Virus record (IMG/VR): IMGVR_UViG_3300006925_000017
Coordinates: 1-61,510 of that record
DNA: 61,510 nt
Strand: one strand, 5' to 3'
Origin: a virus
Part shown: one piece after another, positions 45,593 to 53,760 of the stretch
Layout of the letters: each line of letters starts with the position of its first letter
How positions within the stretch are numbered: position 1 is the first letter of the stretch
Position numbers and translations under genes: made by a program
The notes under the pieces: generated by a model
Databases searched by the model: none
Seen by the model: the letters and a program-made list of their open reading frames with translations, nothing else
Told to the model about the DNA's origin: nothing

Positions 45593-45782
45593 TTTTTTTC
45601 TGTTTAGTGTGAAACTAAATAGAGATATGAATATATAAATAACAAAGGAACTGATTATTCAGTGACTTATAAACAGGCATATAACAAGGCAAAGTATATT
45701 GGCAATTCCCGGGCAAGTTAAATAGGCAGCGCTGCGTTATATCCATTAATTAATAACAAAGTAAAATAAAAAGGCAATTAAA
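45593..45782 (+). promoter_or_regulatory. Long leader of the ssDNA-binding protein gene with GGCA repeats
   Basis: This 190-base stretch is the longest gene-free region here. It holds a promoter-like TGAATATATAAATAACAAA at 45628-45646, which contains an exact TATAAATA. GGCA follows at 45676, 45688, 45701, 45712, 45725, 45773 and at the start codon (45785). Palindromes CCCGGG (45708-45713) and GCAGCGCTGC (45726-45735) lie within, and a 7-bp inverted repeat ATATAAC (45679-45685) / GTTATAT (45736-45742) encloses them. The T4 gene 32 leader is a structured operator bound by its own product; this leader may work likewise. Function is inference. Confidence 0.55.
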
Positions 45783-46715
45783 ATGGCAAATGAATTCGAC
45801 ATTTTCAGTGTAAGCGTCAAGGACCTTGACACTGGAGACAGACCTGCACCAAGCAGCGATCTGTACACACCAAAACCCGATCAGGGACAAGACGGTACTT
45901 ACCGTTCACTAATTAGGTTTCTTCCTAATGTAAAAAATCCACGTAAACCTTTCGTTCGTAAATATGTCTATTGGTTAGAAGATAGAGATGGCAACGGATT
46001 TTACGCAGACTCACCTTCAACTGTTGGAGATAAATGTCCGGTACAGGATATGTTCTTTAAACTTAGAAACTCAGAATCTGCTGTAGATAAAAAGATGTCA
46101 GAAGGGCTTAAGCGTAGAGAAGTATTTTATGCATTGGTTCAAATCGTAAAGGATCCACAGAACAGAGATCTTGAAGGCCAAATTAAAGTAATGAAATTTG
46201 GTTACAAGATTAAGGCTAAGATTGATGAGGAATTAAATCCTCAGTTTGATGAACCAACTCAAGTATTCGATCCGTTTGAAGGAAAGAATTTTGAATTAGT
46301 AATTTCAAAGAAAGGTGGTTATCCTAATTATGATTCTAGTAAATTCCAAGGTAGCCGAACTGCAATGGCAATCGGCGGAGAATCAGTAACAACTGATGAT
46401 GCTGGTAGAACTGCAATTCTTGGTTACATTAAGGATGCACCTGAATTAGGCAACTTTGATTATCGTCCATGGACCGATGAGCAGAGAAATAAGGTAATGG
46501 GTGTACTATCTCAATTTAGTAATCCTGGTTCCTCTATTGATACTGTAACTCGTAAACAGGCTGCACCGTCTCCTGCAAAATCTGAAAAGGCAGCGGCGTC
46601 AGTAACTGAAACGGCTGTTGCAGGATCTGCTTCCCCGGCGGCAACAGAAACAAAATCAGAAGATTCTTCTAAAGGAGATGATTTTGATGATTTCATTAAT
46701 GGTTTAGATCTTTAA
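45783..46715 (+). CDS. 32: gp32-like single-stranded DNA-binding protein
   Basis: This 310-residue protein matches T4 gp32 (301) in length and layout. The core contains YRSLIRFLPNVKNPRKPFVR and YVYWLEDRDGNGFYADSP, then DKCPVQDMF, followed by a second OB-like half. A flexible Ala/Ser/Pro/Thr linker (about residues 255-295) leads to an acidic tail ending DDFDDFINGLDL. The tail normally recruits replication partners. The T4 zinc site needs CPxC; here it reads CPVQ and no other cysteines are near, so the zinc finger appears lost. It is flanked by primase, UvsY and UvsW genes. A long leader upstream suggests autoregulation. Confidence 0.85.
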   Translation: MANEFDIFSVSVKDLDTGDRPAPSSDLYTPKPDQGQDGTYRSLIRFLPNVKNPRKPFVRKYVYWLEDRDGNGFYADSPSTVGDKCPVQDMFFKLRNSESAVDKKMSEGLKRREVFYALVQIVKDPQNRDLEGQIKVMKFGYKIKAKIDEELNPQFDEPTQVFDPFEGKNFELVISKKGGYPNYDSSKFQGSRTAMAIGGESVTTDDAGRTAILGYIKDAPELGNFDYRPWTDEQRNKVMGVLSQFSNPGSSIDTVTRKQAAPSPAKSEKAAASVTETAVAGSASPAATETKSEDSSKGDDFDDFINGLDL

Positions 46716-46719
46716 TGAT

Positions 46720-47793
46720 ATGGCAACAGAAGTATTAATATCTTCTGATATGAAAGCTCGGATCATCGATAAGGTGGTCCGAGTTCTTCATACTAACCAT
46801 TCTCACCCTGAGAAAAGAAGAATATTAGAAAGTAAGGAAAGATTAAATTTTGCATGCCCTTATTGTGGAGACTCCACAGATTCGGTAAGAAAGAAGAGAG
46901 GTAATCTTTATTGGAATAATTTACAATATCATTGCTATAATTGTTCAGCACACGAAAGTTTAGACGTCTTCCTAAAAGACCACAATGAAAACTTCGAAGG
47001 TGAAGAAAGAATCAATGTAATTAATTTCATTAAAGAAAACCGTAAAAACTTTTCACTAGGTGAAACTTTAGAGTTTCATTTATTTGAAATGGCAAATAAT
47101 TTATCATTAACATTTGATGAGATTGCATTAGGTTTTAATGTCTATCCAATAAACTCATTAACATATAGAGCATATCCTTATTTAAAAAGTAGATTACTTC
47201 ATCATAAAACCGAAAAGTTCGGTTATGATCCAAGACGAAAGGAACTGTATGTATTTAACCTTACACCTAAAGGAAAGATTGTTGGTTTTCAAGTAAGAGC
47301 GTTGGATGACAATAGTGGTCCTAAATATAAAACGTGGAATATTGAAAGAATATATGATAGGCTTAAAAAACCTTTAAAAGTTTCAGAAGAAGAATTAGAT
47401 TCTCTTAATAAAATATCAATGATATTCGGTATACTTACTACAGATTTAAGTAGGCAGTTTACTGTATTTGAAGGTCCTATAGATTCATTCTTTATGTCTA
47501 ATACAATTGGTCTTACTGGTGTTAAAAAACAAATACTAGATTTTGATGAAATTCCAACTGTTAGATATTTCTTTGATAATGATATTGAAGGAAAGACTAA
47601 AATGATACAAAAACTAAAAAGAGGTAATACTGTTTTTATGTGGGATAAGTTTTTAAAGGATTTTAGAATACCTTCTAAAAAGGTAAAAGATTTAAATGAT
47701 CTAGTTAAATATGAATATAAACATAGGACTGGGTGTTTAAACGAGTTGGATAAATATTTTACAAACAACCATTTAGATCTCATATTCATATGA
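46720..47793 (+). CDS. DNA primase (gp61-like)
   Basis: This 357-residue protein has an N-terminal zinc ribbon: CPYC at residues 46-49 and HCYNC at 71-75. A TOPRIM-type catalytic part follows with EGPID at 251-255 and FFDNDIEG at about 284-291. T4 gp61 is 342 residues. It makes RNA primers for lagging-strand synthesis together with a DnaB-type helicase (not in this window). It starts 4 bases after the ssDNA-binding protein gene and overlaps the next small gene by 4 bases, so these replication genes form one unit. Confidence 0.85.
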   Translation: MATEVLISSDMKARIIDKVVRVLHTNHSHPEKRRILESKERLNFACPYCGDSTDSVRKKRGNLYWNNLQYHCYNCSAHESLDVFLKDHNENFEGEERINVINFIKENRKNFSLGETLEFHLFEMANNLSLTFDEIALGFNVYPINSLTYRAYPYLKSRLLHHKTEKFGYDPRRKELYVFNLTPKGKIVGFQVRALDDNSGPKYKTWNIERIYDRLKKPLKVSEEELDSLNKISMIFGILTTDLSRQFTVFEGPIDSFFMSNTIGLTGVKKQILDFDEIPTVRYFFDNDIEGKTKMIQKLKRGNTVFMWDKFLKDFRIPSKKVKDLNDLVKYEYKHRTGCLNELDKYFTNNHLDLIFI

Positions 47794-48005
47794 TAAAAAA
47801 TTATAGTAATTTTGTGACAGAACAGTTTGATGATTTTTATGATGATTTAGAAACTTCTAAGAAAAAACTTAAATTATTTACTAAGTTTAAAAAAATTGAA
47901 GCAGAAGAAGTAAAAACTAGTTTTTCTTTACCTCAGCCTAAAAAGAAGTTTCAACCAAAGATTAAAAATTATAAAAAGATTAATAATAATAAAGGAATAT
48001 TTTAA
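47790..48005 (+). CDS. Small lysine-rich protein with capsid-targeting-like N-terminus
   Basis: This 71-residue protein begins MIKNYSNFVTEQFDDFY, which fits the tag pattern with a V-T-E candidate cleavage site after residue 11. The rest is strongly basic (KKKLKLFTKFKK ... PKIKNYKKINNNKG), so the processed product would bind DNA, like T4 internal proteins. It sits between primase and UvsY genes with 4-base and 1-base overlaps. A replication-associated basic protein is the alternative. Confidence 0.6.
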   Translation: MIKNYSNFVTEQFDDFYDDLETSKKKLKLFTKFKKIEAEEVKTSFSLPQPKKKFQPKIKNYKKINNNKGIF

Positions 48006-48454
48006 TGGCATTTGACGATACACAAATAAAAGAAGCTAATGAGCAGTTGGAAGGTAGATTAACATCAGATAGAAATGATTGGAAATCAAAGATTAAAGAT
48101 CTTGTTTCTAAGCTTAAAAATATGAATGAGCTGGCCGAGTGCCAAGTAAGAATGTTATCATATCGACAAATACTATTAGATAAAGTAACTGATTTTAAAA
48201 CTACCATATATAAAAGGAACGCTACTTGGGATAGGTATTATAAACAACAGTACCGAGAATATTCAATTAACTATGATGTTAAGTTAACTAACGGTGAAAA
48301 GAATCAATTTATAAAAGCAGATCTTTCATCTCTTAGGCAACAAATTGATATGTTACAATCTCATATAGATTATTATTATGAGTGTATTAAAACATTAGAT
48401 AATATGGCGTTTGCTATAAGAAACAGAATTAATCTGGATGATAAGGAATTTTAA
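48005..48454 (+). CDS. uvsY: UvsY-like recombination mediator
   Basis: This 149-residue, mostly helical protein stands directly before the UvsW helicase, as uvsY does in T4 (137 residues). Its C-terminal helix (YECIKTLDNMAFAIRNRINL) parallels the T4 UvsY end, which has a similar LDAIKSRGFAIK pattern. UvsY loads UvsX recombinase onto gp32-coated ssDNA. The match rests on position, size and the C-terminal pattern. The gene shares single-base or few-base overlaps with both neighbours. Confidence 0.6.
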   Translation: MAFDDTQIKEANEQLEGRLTSDRNDWKSKIKDLVSKLKNMNELAECQVRMLSYRQILLDKVTDFKTTIYKRNATWDRYYKQQYREYSINYDVKLTNGEKNQFIKADLSSLRQQIDMLQSHIDYYYECIKTLDNMAFAIRNRINLDDKEF

Positions 48455-49956
48455 TGGAACTATCTCTGTCGGAAAATAAAAAGTTTTTAGTAATTGATTC
48501 ATGCACCGAATTGGAATATGAGCAATTAAAATCTAGTCTTACTAAGAAAATAGAAGGTTGGAGATTTCACCCTCTAGTAAAGAAAAAGGTATGGGATGGT
48601 AATATTTCATTTATCAAAAGAAATAAAATTCCGGCAGGGTTATGGAAAGAAGTAATTGATATATGTAAAGAATATGATTATCAATTTACATTAAACGGTA
48701 TAACTGATATTTTTGATACTTCTATAGATGAAGAAATATTTAGATCTTGGGTAGATGAGTTTTTTGCTACATCTGAAATTAAGCCTAGAGATTATCAAAT
48801 TGATGCAGCGATAAAGATTTTAAAGTATAGACGGTGTTTGGCTGAATTAGCAACATCTGCAGGTAAAACTTTAATTTCATTTATGGTGGTTGCTTATATG
48901 ATGGAACAGTTAGGTAAAAAGAAAATCTTAATGATAGTACCTAATGTAAGTTTAGTTGTTCAAGCAAGCGGAGACTTTGAAGAATACAATAAAGGCAGGG
49001 TACCTATTAAGATTCAACAAATTTATGCAGGCGTAAAATTACGAAAGAGTTCTAATGTTGTTATAGGTACTTACCAATCATTAACTAAAAAGGACGAGGA
49101 ATACTTTAGCCAATTTGATGCAGTCTTTGTAGATGAAACTCATAAAGCAAAAGCAAATTCAATTCAAAAGATAATGGATAAATGCTGGCATTGTGACTAC
49201 AGATTTGGTTTGAGCGGTACTATTCCTAAAAGAGGAACTGTAAATAGACTAAGCTTAATGTCGGCAATGGGCCCATTAGTAACTCAAGTAAAAGCTGCTC
49301 ACTTACAAGAAGAAGGTCATATTGCAAAATGTAAAGTATTGCAAATCCACATGGAATATGCAACCGATGCTCAAAAAGAAGCATTTTCATCATTATCTAA
49401 AAACCCATATGATAGACAAAAGCTATTTAGTTTAGAACAGAACTTTATTAATGAAAGCGAAAAGAGGTTAGATTTCGTTTGTCAAGTAATTAAAAAGTCT
49501 ACATCTAATTCACTAGTGCTATTTCATAAAATAGCTTATGGTGAAAAGATATACCAAAAACTTCGAGCAATAACAGATAAGAAAGTTTATTATGTAGACG
49601 GTTCTGTTAAATCTGATTTTAGAGAAGAGTTCAAAAAAAGAATGGAAAAAAATGATGATGTTATTATTGTAGCTTCGTATGGTACATTCTCAACCGGTAT
49701 ATCTATTAAAAATATACACAACATATTTTTTACTGAATCATTTAAATCCGAAGTGATCATTAGACAATCAATCGGTAGAGGATTAAGAAAGCACTCATCT
49801 AAAGACGTTGTAAAAATATATGATTTTATTGATGATTTCCGTTATAAAGTAGATGATCATGACTGGGTAAATTACATATACAGACATGGTATGGAAAGAA
49901 GAAAAATTTACAAAGAGGAAAAGTTTCCATTTGAGGTGCAAAATGTTAGATACTAA
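48454..49956 (+). CDS. uvsW: UvsW-like DNA/RNA helicase
   Basis: This 500-residue SF2 helicase has nearly the length of T4 UvsW (503). Motifs: KPRDYQ (110-115), Walker A ATSAGKT (133-139), DETH (227-230), SGTIP (254-258) and QSIGRGLR (438-445). The N-terminal ~100 residues form the UvsW-specific substrate-binding domain. UvsW unwinds R-loops and branch-migrates recombination intermediates, switching origin-dependent to recombination-dependent replication. It is the last of the replication genes before the head-internal-like cluster. Confidence 0.9.
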   Translation: MELSLSENKKFLVIDSCTELEYEQLKSSLTKKIEGWRFHPLVKKKVWDGNISFIKRNKIPAGLWKEVIDICKEYDYQFTLNGITDIFDTSIDEEIFRSWVDEFFATSEIKPRDYQIDAAIKILKYRRCLAELATSAGKTLISFMVVAYMMEQLGKKKILMIVPNVSLVVQASGDFEEYNKGRVPIKIQQIYAGVKLRKSSNVVIGTYQSLTKKDEEYFSQFDAVFVDETHKAKANSIQKIMDKCWHCDYRFGLSGTIPKRGTVNRLSLMSAMGPLVTQVKAAHLQEEGHIAKCKVLQIHMEYATDAQKEAFSSLSKNPYDRQKLFSLEQNFINESEKRLDFVCQVIKKSTSNSLVLFHKIAYGEKIYQKLRAITDKKVYYVDGSVKSDFREEFKKRMEKNDDVIIVASYGTFSTGISIKNIHNIFFTESFKSEVIIRQSIGRGLRKHSSKDVVKIYDFIDDFRYKVDDHDWVNYIYRHGMERRKIYKEEKFPFEVQNVRY

Positions 49957-49982
49957 TATAGAATATCTTTCTTATGAGAGAT

Positions 49983-49998
49983 GGATATATAAAAAAAG
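49983..49998 (+). promoter_or_regulatory. Putative late-type promoter box
   Basis: GGATATATAAAAAAAG lies 37 bases before the ATG at 50020 and would start transcription of the head-internal-like cluster. Confidence 0.45.
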
Positions 49999-50019
49999 AA
50001 TCAAAAAAAGATAATTATA

Positions 50020-51567
50020 ATGAAACCAATCAAAAAGTTTTCAATGATGACAAAGGCCGAAGGTTCAATTAATGAATCGGCAGATGTTAATCACGATGCA
50101 GTAATGGATCTTGTTAAAAAACTCGGTTACGAAAGCGTTGACGAATTAAAGAAAGAAAAAAATCTTCTAACTAAATTAGAAGGTTTATTAAAGGATTTTA
50201 CTCCTAAACAAGATATCTCTGAAGATGAGCTTGAAGAAGATAGAGCCGAAGATATAGCTGATGAAGTTAAAAAGAAAGGCGAACCTAAATCATTAGAAGG
50301 TGAAGAAGGTGAAAAGGAAGAAGATAAAGAAACTGGTGCATCTGGTGAAGTCGCTGAAACTGATGAAGTTGAAGAAGATACCGCGAAAGATATCGAAGAT
50401 GAAGTATTAGCTAAAGGCGAACCTAAAGATATAGAAGATAAAGCAGGTGATAAGGTATCTGACGATCCTGAAATTACTGCTGATGTTCCTGCTGAAGCTG
50501 ATGAAGTTAAAGATGAAGATGGTGTTGATGTTGCTGCTGAAGAAGAAGAAACACCAGCTGCTACTAGAAGAATTATGGCCTTTGAAGATTTTATTAAAGA
50601 AAAAGAAGTTACCGTAAATAAGAATGTTAAATATCACGATGATGATGAAGAACCTGAAGACTATGCTGTTCCTATAGCAGCGTCTAAAGAGCCTCTTTCT
50701 GAAGATGAAGAATCTAAAGGTATGGAAGATGAAAAAGAAGGTGATGAGCTAGAAGATAAAGGTGATAAGAAAGTTGATTCTGAGGATGACAAAGAAAAAG
50801 CTGATCATTATAAAGGAGCTGTTAAATCTGATGACTCTGAAATTGATGCATTAAAGAAAGATGTTGAATATGATGAAGATGAAGAAAAGAAAGATGAATC
50901 AAGAATCATGTCTTTTTCAAACTTTGTAACTGAAGCTTATGTAGAAGAGGAAGATGAAGAAGTAGAAGAAGCTGAAGATACTGAAGAAGATGAATCAGTA
51001 GAAGAAGGTGTTGGTGAAGTAATTACTAAAGTTGAAGGTGATGAAATTGCTGATGAAGTTGCTGGTGATGATGGTCTTGCTATTCCTGCAGAGAAAGGTG
51101 ACGGTTCTGAAACCGCTGCTGGTATTGCTGGAGATATAATGGATATGGGTAAGGTAAAAGAACAACCTGAATCAAAAGGTGAAGAATTAGTTACTAAAGA
51201 TCAAAATATTACAACTGAAGTAAAGGGTGAAGCTGATGATCTTAAGGATGCTACTGAAGTTCCTGCAGAAATGGGCGATGGTTCTGAATCTGCCGCAGGT
51301 ATTGCTGGAGACATAATGAATATGGGTAAGGTAAAAGTACAACCTGAATCAAAAGGCGAAGCATTAGTTGGAGAAGCTAAGATTAATGAAAAGGATATTA
51401 CTTCTGCTGATGAATTTAAAGAATATGCAATGGCAATTCTAAAAGATGCATTCGGAGATGACTTTGATGAAACTAAGGCAACTGAAACTGCTGAAGGATT
51501 ACTTAAGAAGTATGGTGAAGATTATGGAGCAATGGTTGGAGCTTTACAATCTACGATGGGATCATAA
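50020..51567 (+). CDS. Acidic repeat protein with embedded capsid-targeting-like tags; prohead core candidate
   Basis: This 515-residue protein is extremely rich in Glu, Asp and Lys. It contains three pairs of internal repeats: about 72-92 and 118-138 (EDIADEVKKKGEPK / KDIEDEVLAKGEPK), 184-197 and 295-305 (RIMAFEDFIKE / RIMSFSNFVTE), and 358-390 and 417-450 (GDGSETAAGIAGDIM / GDGSESAAGIAGDIM). The middle pair copies the N-terminal tag of neighbouring proteins and carries [IV]-x-E sites, so it may be cut into several peptides. The C-terminal ~55 residues look globular. Acidic cleaved proteins such as T4 gp22 and gp67 build the prohead core. No enzymatic motif. Confidence 0.6.
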   Translation: MKPIKKFSMMTKAEGSINESADVNHDAVMDLVKKLGYESVDELKKEKNLLTKLEGLLKDFTPKQDISEDELEEDRAEDIADEVKKKGEPKSLEGEEGEKEEDKETGASGEVAETDEVEEDTAKDIEDEVLAKGEPKDIEDKAGDKVSDDPEITADVPAEADEVKDEDGVDVAAEEEETPAATRRIMAFEDFIKEKEVTVNKNVKYHDDDEEPEDYAVPIAASKEPLSEDEESKGMEDEKEGDELEDKGDKKVDSEDDKEKADHYKGAVKSDDSEIDALKKDVEYDEDEEKKDESRIMSFSNFVTEAYVEEEDEEVEEAEDTEEDESVEEGVGEVITKVEGDEIADEVAGDDGLAIPAEKGDGSETAAGIAGDIMDMGKVKEQPESKGEELVTKDQNITTEVKGEADDLKDATEVPAEMGDGSESAAGIAGDIMNMGKVKVQPESKGEALVGEAKINEKDITSADEFKEYAMAILKDAFGDDFDETKATETAEGLLKKYGEDYGAMVGALQSTMGS

Positions 51568-51585
51568 TAAATTAAAACTAAAGAT

Positions 51586-51924
51586 ATGAGTAATATAAAA
51601 AAGTTTGCAGATTTTGTAAATGAATCTTTAAATGAAAGGTTTACTTTCGCCGATGCAGTAGATACTGCTGGTGAAGATGTAAAGAAAAATGAAAAAGGTA
51701 TTGCTACTGTTCTTAAAGCTCTTAAGGCCAGAAAAGCTGATGATATCATGATAATGACAGATACTACCGAAGATGAAGGTTCTGATTTATTTGATGTTAT
51801 TGGAGGAATGAAATCTCTTCCTATAGATTCTACTATTTATGATAAAGCATATCACGGCAAATATAAAGGTAAGAATGTAGTTGTATTTGACGATGGTGAA
51901 GATCTTTTTGCATATACAAAATAA
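51586..51924 (+). CDS. Tagged small head-internal-like protein
   Basis: This 112-residue protein begins MSNIKKFADFVNESLNERF, matching the capsid-targeting-like pattern with a V-N-E site after residue 13. The rest is alpha/beta with an acidic C-terminal part (VVVFDDGEDLFAYTK). No known fold recognised. It lies 18 bases behind the acidic repeat protein and 7 bases before another tagged gene. Likely packaged inside the head if the tag works as in T4; function after delivery unknown. Confidence 0.6.
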   Translation: MSNIKKFADFVNESLNERFTFADAVDTAGEDVKKNEKGIATVLKALKARKADDIMIMTDTTEDEGSDLFDVIGGMKSLPIDSTIYDKAYHGKYKGKNVVVFDDGEDLFAYTK

Positions 51925-51931
51925 TTAAAAC

Positions 51932-52318
51932 ATGAAACATATTAAATTATTTGAACAATTTCTATTAGAATCCGATTTAGATAAATTTTATAATAGTAAG
52001 ATCAAGAATCCTAAAAGTGGTAGAGAAGTTACCGTAAAGACAATATTAGGAGATCCTGACAATCCTTTATATAAAAAGGTAAAGGCAAAGGAAGATCAAC
52101 TAAAAGGTGGATCTGATGATAATTCCGAAGAAATTAAAAAGTTGGAGGATGAGATCAAGGAAATGGATGATCGCATAGAAATGATTAGAATGGATATAGC
52201 TGAGATTGAAGATGAAGATCCTGATGATTATAGAATTCAAGAATTGGAAGAAGAAGAAGGTGGCTTGCTTGCTGATATTGAAATGGCTAAAGAGAAATTG
52301 GCTAAACTTAAAAAATAA
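51932..52318 (+). CDS. Tagged coiled-coil head-internal-like protein
   Basis: This 128-residue protein begins MKHIKLFEQFLLES with an L-L-E candidate cleavage site after residue 13. Residues about 50-128 form a highly charged coiled coil (KKLEDEIKEMDDRIEMIRMD ... EMAKEKLAKLKK). The first nine bases of coding sequence and the first seven residues (MKHIKLF) are the same as in the next gene, so the tag itself may have been duplicated. No further function seen. Confidence 0.6.
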   Translation: MKHIKLFEQFLLESDLDKFYNSKIKNPKSGREVTVKTILGDPDNPLYKKVKAKEDQLKGGSDDNSEEIKKLEDEIKEMDDRIEMIRMDIAEIEDEDPDDYRIQELEEEEGGLLADIEMAKEKLAKLKK

Positions 52319-52320
52319 CC

Positions 52321-53592
52321 ATGAAACATATAAAATTATTCGAGGAATGGCTGACTGACAAAGGTCAGCCATTTCTTTTTGAAGGTGGCGCCGCTGGTCA
52401 CATGGCTCATCCATTTGATGATAAGGATTTAACCTTTGGTGATTTTAAGGCAATGATAGATGCTGGTCTTAGAGGTGAATTAAACTTTGAAGAAGAGGCT
52501 ACCGAAAAGACTGATGGTCAAAATGCATTTGCTACTATTCAAGATGGCGAAGTTAAATTTGCAAGAAACAAAACAGAGTTAAAGAATCCAATGACTCTTT
52601 CTGAATTTAAGAATAAATTTGAAGGTCATCCTAGTAAATTAGTACAAGATACTTTTCAATTTGCTGCACAAGATTTGGCTAGATTATTAATGAACCTTTC
52701 TCCAGCTGACCAGGAAAAATATTTTAAGAATGGAAAAGACTTTATGAACATGGAGTTAATCTATTCACAAAACCCTAATGTTATTCATTATGATACAGAT
52801 GTTATTCAATTTCATGGTATAAAAGAAACGGATGGAAATGGTAATATTACAGGTACTAATAATAAACCTGCAAAAGAAATCGCAGATATACTTAAAAAGG
52901 TTGAATCTGATATTGGTAAAACATTTAAAATAATTCCACCTAAGGCTATTAAATTACAAAAAGATTTAGATTTTACTGCAAATAAGAAAAGATTTATTAA
53001 TCAAGTTAATGCTTTAGAAAAAAGATATGGTTTAACTGATAGTGATGAGGTTTCTAAATATCATGAAATGTGGTGGAGAGAATTAATTAATAAACAATTT
53101 CCTTCACTATCACAAGATGTAAAAGAAGGTTTACTTAAGCGATGGGCATACGGAGATAAGAAGAGCTTAAACATGAGATCTCTCGCCAAACAAACTGGAC
53201 CTAAAGAAGCTGCGTTAGTTAAAAAGTTTGATAAAGAAGATGTTGCTAAAAAATATAAAGAAAACATTAGACCTTTTGAAGATCTGTTCTTGGAACTAGG
53301 TTCAGTGATTTTAAAAAATGCGTCTGACTTTTTAGCTGCTAATCCATCTGATGAAGCCCAAAGATTAAGAACACAAATACAAACAGCAGGGAGTAAGATT
53401 AAAAAGACTGGTGGCGCTGACCAAGTAAGAAAGGTAGAGGCTGAGTTAGCAAGGCTCGATAGAATTGGTGGAATAGAATCTATATTTCCAACTGAAGGTA
53501 TAGTATTTAAATATAAAGGAAAAATTTACAAACTAACTGGAACCTTTGCTGCAATTAATCAACTATTAGGTATCATTAAGTTCGGTAGATAA
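52321..53592 (+). CDS. Ligase-fold nucleotidyltransferase with capsid-targeting-like N-terminus
   Basis: This 423-residue protein has a full covalent nucleotidyltransferase motif set: motif I KTDG (residues 63-66), ARN at 81-83 as motif Ia, motif III FMNMELIY (141-148), motif IV EGIVFK (392-397) and motif V YKLTG (403-407). The long helical insert between III and IV (about 180-385) is unusual. The family links nucleic acid ends or caps RNA through lysine-NMP. The N-terminus MKHIKLFEEWLTD resembles the tag of neighbouring proteins, but its site reads L-T-D rather than L-x-E. An RNA ligase is more likely than a DNA ligase because no C-terminal OB domain follows. Substrate unknown. Confidence 0.65.
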   Translation: MKHIKLFEEWLTDKGQPFLFEGGAAGHMAHPFDDKDLTFGDFKAMIDAGLRGELNFEEEATEKTDGQNAFATIQDGEVKFARNKTELKNPMTLSEFKNKFEGHPSKLVQDTFQFAAQDLARLLMNLSPADQEKYFKNGKDFMNMELIYSQNPNVIHYDTDVIQFHGIKETDGNGNITGTNNKPAKEIADILKKVESDIGKTFKIIPPKAIKLQKDLDFTANKKRFINQVNALEKRYGLTDSDEVSKYHEMWWRELINKQFPSLSQDVKEGLLKRWAYGDKKSLNMRSLAKQTGPKEAALVKKFDKEDVAKKYKENIRPFEDLFLELGSVILKNASDFLAANPSDEAQRLRTQIQTAGSKIKKTGGADQVRKVEAELARLDRIGGIESIFPTEGIVFKYKGKIYKLTGTFAAINQLLGIIKFGR

Positions 53593-53679
53593 AATAGTAT
53601 ATAGGCCTATATAGATCACCTGTATTAAGAGTTAGCATTTGTGATATTTGTATATACTCTGAAGATAATAGAGTAAGAT

Positions 53680-53709
53680 AAGGGGTAGGTATTATGCTAT
53701 CCTTTTTTT
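53680..53709 (+). terminator. Probable intrinsic terminator
   Basis: AAGGGGTAG (53680-53688) pairs with CTATCCTTT (53697-53705) over nine base pairs, two of them G-T, with an 8-base loop and a run of seven T. It lies in the 168-base gap after the ligase-fold gene and would separate it from the next gene. Confidence 0.6.
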
Positions 53710-53728
53710 ATATAGCTATTAAACTAAA

Positions 53729-53741
53729 GAATATATAAATT
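53729..53741 (+). promoter_or_regulatory. Putative late-type promoter box after the terminator
   Basis: GAATATATAAATT lies 32 bases before the ATG at 53761, just after the hairpin at 53680, as expected for a new transcription unit. Confidence 0.5.
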
Positions 53742-53760
53742 GACAATATAAAATAAGCAA

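Noticed and set aside
45581-45599. Possible terminator at the end of the GroES-like gene
   Set aside because: Only five A-T pairs before a run of seven T; too weak to call.
45603-45619. Small hairpin TTTAGT / ACTAAA in the ssDNA-binding protein leader
   Set aside because: Six mostly A-T pairs lying upstream of the promoter-like box, so it may not be in the main transcript; chance is likely in AT-rich DNA.
49943-50014. 23-codon frame overlapping the end of the UvsW gene
   Set aside because: It has a start in a purine-rich context but codes for a short basic peptide running through the promoter-like box; coding cannot be supported.
50407-50637. Minus-strand frame opposite the acidic repeat protein
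   Set aside because: Its Phe/Ile-rich product is the reverse reading of Glu/Asp/Lys codons, not a membrane protein.
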